Assembly (NCBI RefSeq): GCF_000208745.1
Contig: NC_030858.1
Coordinates: forward strand, 3,561,888 to 3,625,887
Direction: 5' to 3'
From: Theobroma cacao
Taxonomy: Eukaryota > Streptophyta > Magnoliopsida > Malvales > Malvaceae
DNA: 64,000 nucleotides
The position numbers and the translations under genes are program-made. Below are positions 63,625-64,000 of the stretch, piece by piece. Every line of letters begins with the position of its first letter. Position 1 is the stretch's first letter. The notes under the pieces were generated by a model that was given only the letters and a program-made list of their open reading frames with translations, was not told the DNA's origin and searched no databases.

Positions 63625-63752
63625 CATCCCATTGCCATTCTTTTGCTTTCCATCCTTTCATTTTTTGCGTTTATTGCATCAACTGATTCCCCTTTTCTTC
63701 AACTCTTTTTCTCTTTCCTCCTCGTAGTTTTCTTCCTTGTTGCAAACTCAAG
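63625..63752 (+). other. Non-coding leader exon of an off-window gene
   Basis: CT-rich sequence after the TATA box ends in CTCAAG|gtaatcc, a good donor. There is no ATG-initiated frame of note in the exon, so the coding region starts after the intron, beyond the window. Gene order suggests sucrose synthase (SUS1/SUS4 group), whose genes typically have a leader intron. This identity is inference only. Confidence 0.55.
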
Positions 63753-64000
63753 GTAATCCGCATTGCTTTTCTGGTGCTTGTTGCCAAAAGTCCAAACAAA
63801 ATTTGAGTTGGGTGTTTTTGTTTTTCATGGTTTCGGTTGTGGCAAATGCTATGAAGATCCTTTGTCTGTTTTCCCTTTTTATTTTGCGTTGTTGGGATTT
63901 TTGGGGCTCTGGGGGGGCAAAACGATGATAGATAATCAGGTCGGAGTATATGGTAAATGTACACGAAATTTTTGCTGAACATTTACTTGAAGCTACAAAA

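Overview
This window is plant nuclear DNA, most likely from a eudicot. The genes have many short introns (up to 16 coding exons), the intergenic DNA is AT-rich, and there are DNA-transposon remnants and one 562-base assembly gap. All gene identities below were read from translated exons joined at splice sites. In every protein-coding model except the first, which enters from the left edge, the exons join in frame from ATG to stop.

Layout, left to right: ARID4-type ARID/PHD chromatin protein (+, 5' end outside); bHLH transcription factor of the LRL/bHLH66 clade (-); a degenerate tandem duplication with no gene; an RBR (RING-IBR-RING2) ubiquitin ligase (-); AT-rich tandem repeats; a decayed tandem copy of the RBR gene (-); FYVE plus SYLF-domain protein (-) head to head with a METTL21-type protein methyltransferase (+); splicing factor SMU2/RED (-) head to head with a GDSL esterase/lipase (+); SAC-domain phosphoinositide phosphatase (+); a tRNA-Pro(TGG) (-); eIF3k (-); NACK2/TES-type cytokinetic kinesin (-). 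The last ~11 kb has no recognisable coding gene. It holds two DNA-transposon remnants, the gap, and at the right edge a promoter with a non-coding leader exon of a + strand gene whose coding part lies outside.

The genes do not form one pathway: chromatin, splicing, translation, ubiquitination, membrane-lipid and cytokinesis genes are interleaved. The order ARID4 - FYVE/SYLF - SAC - TES kinesin matches what I recall of Arabidopsis At3g43240-At3g43210, where sucrose synthase SUS4 (At3g43190) follows. This suggests a conserved block, and suggests that the right-edge leader exon belongs to a sucrose synthase.

I found no convincing novel multi-gene system. The most interesting features are the RBR pseudogene (two compensating frameshifts, a lost splice acceptor and a shortened zinc-binding tail), a GC-AG intron in ARID4, a stop-free in-frame intron in the kinesin, a DNA transposon with a 12-bp target duplication, and three sets of diverged tandem duplications.
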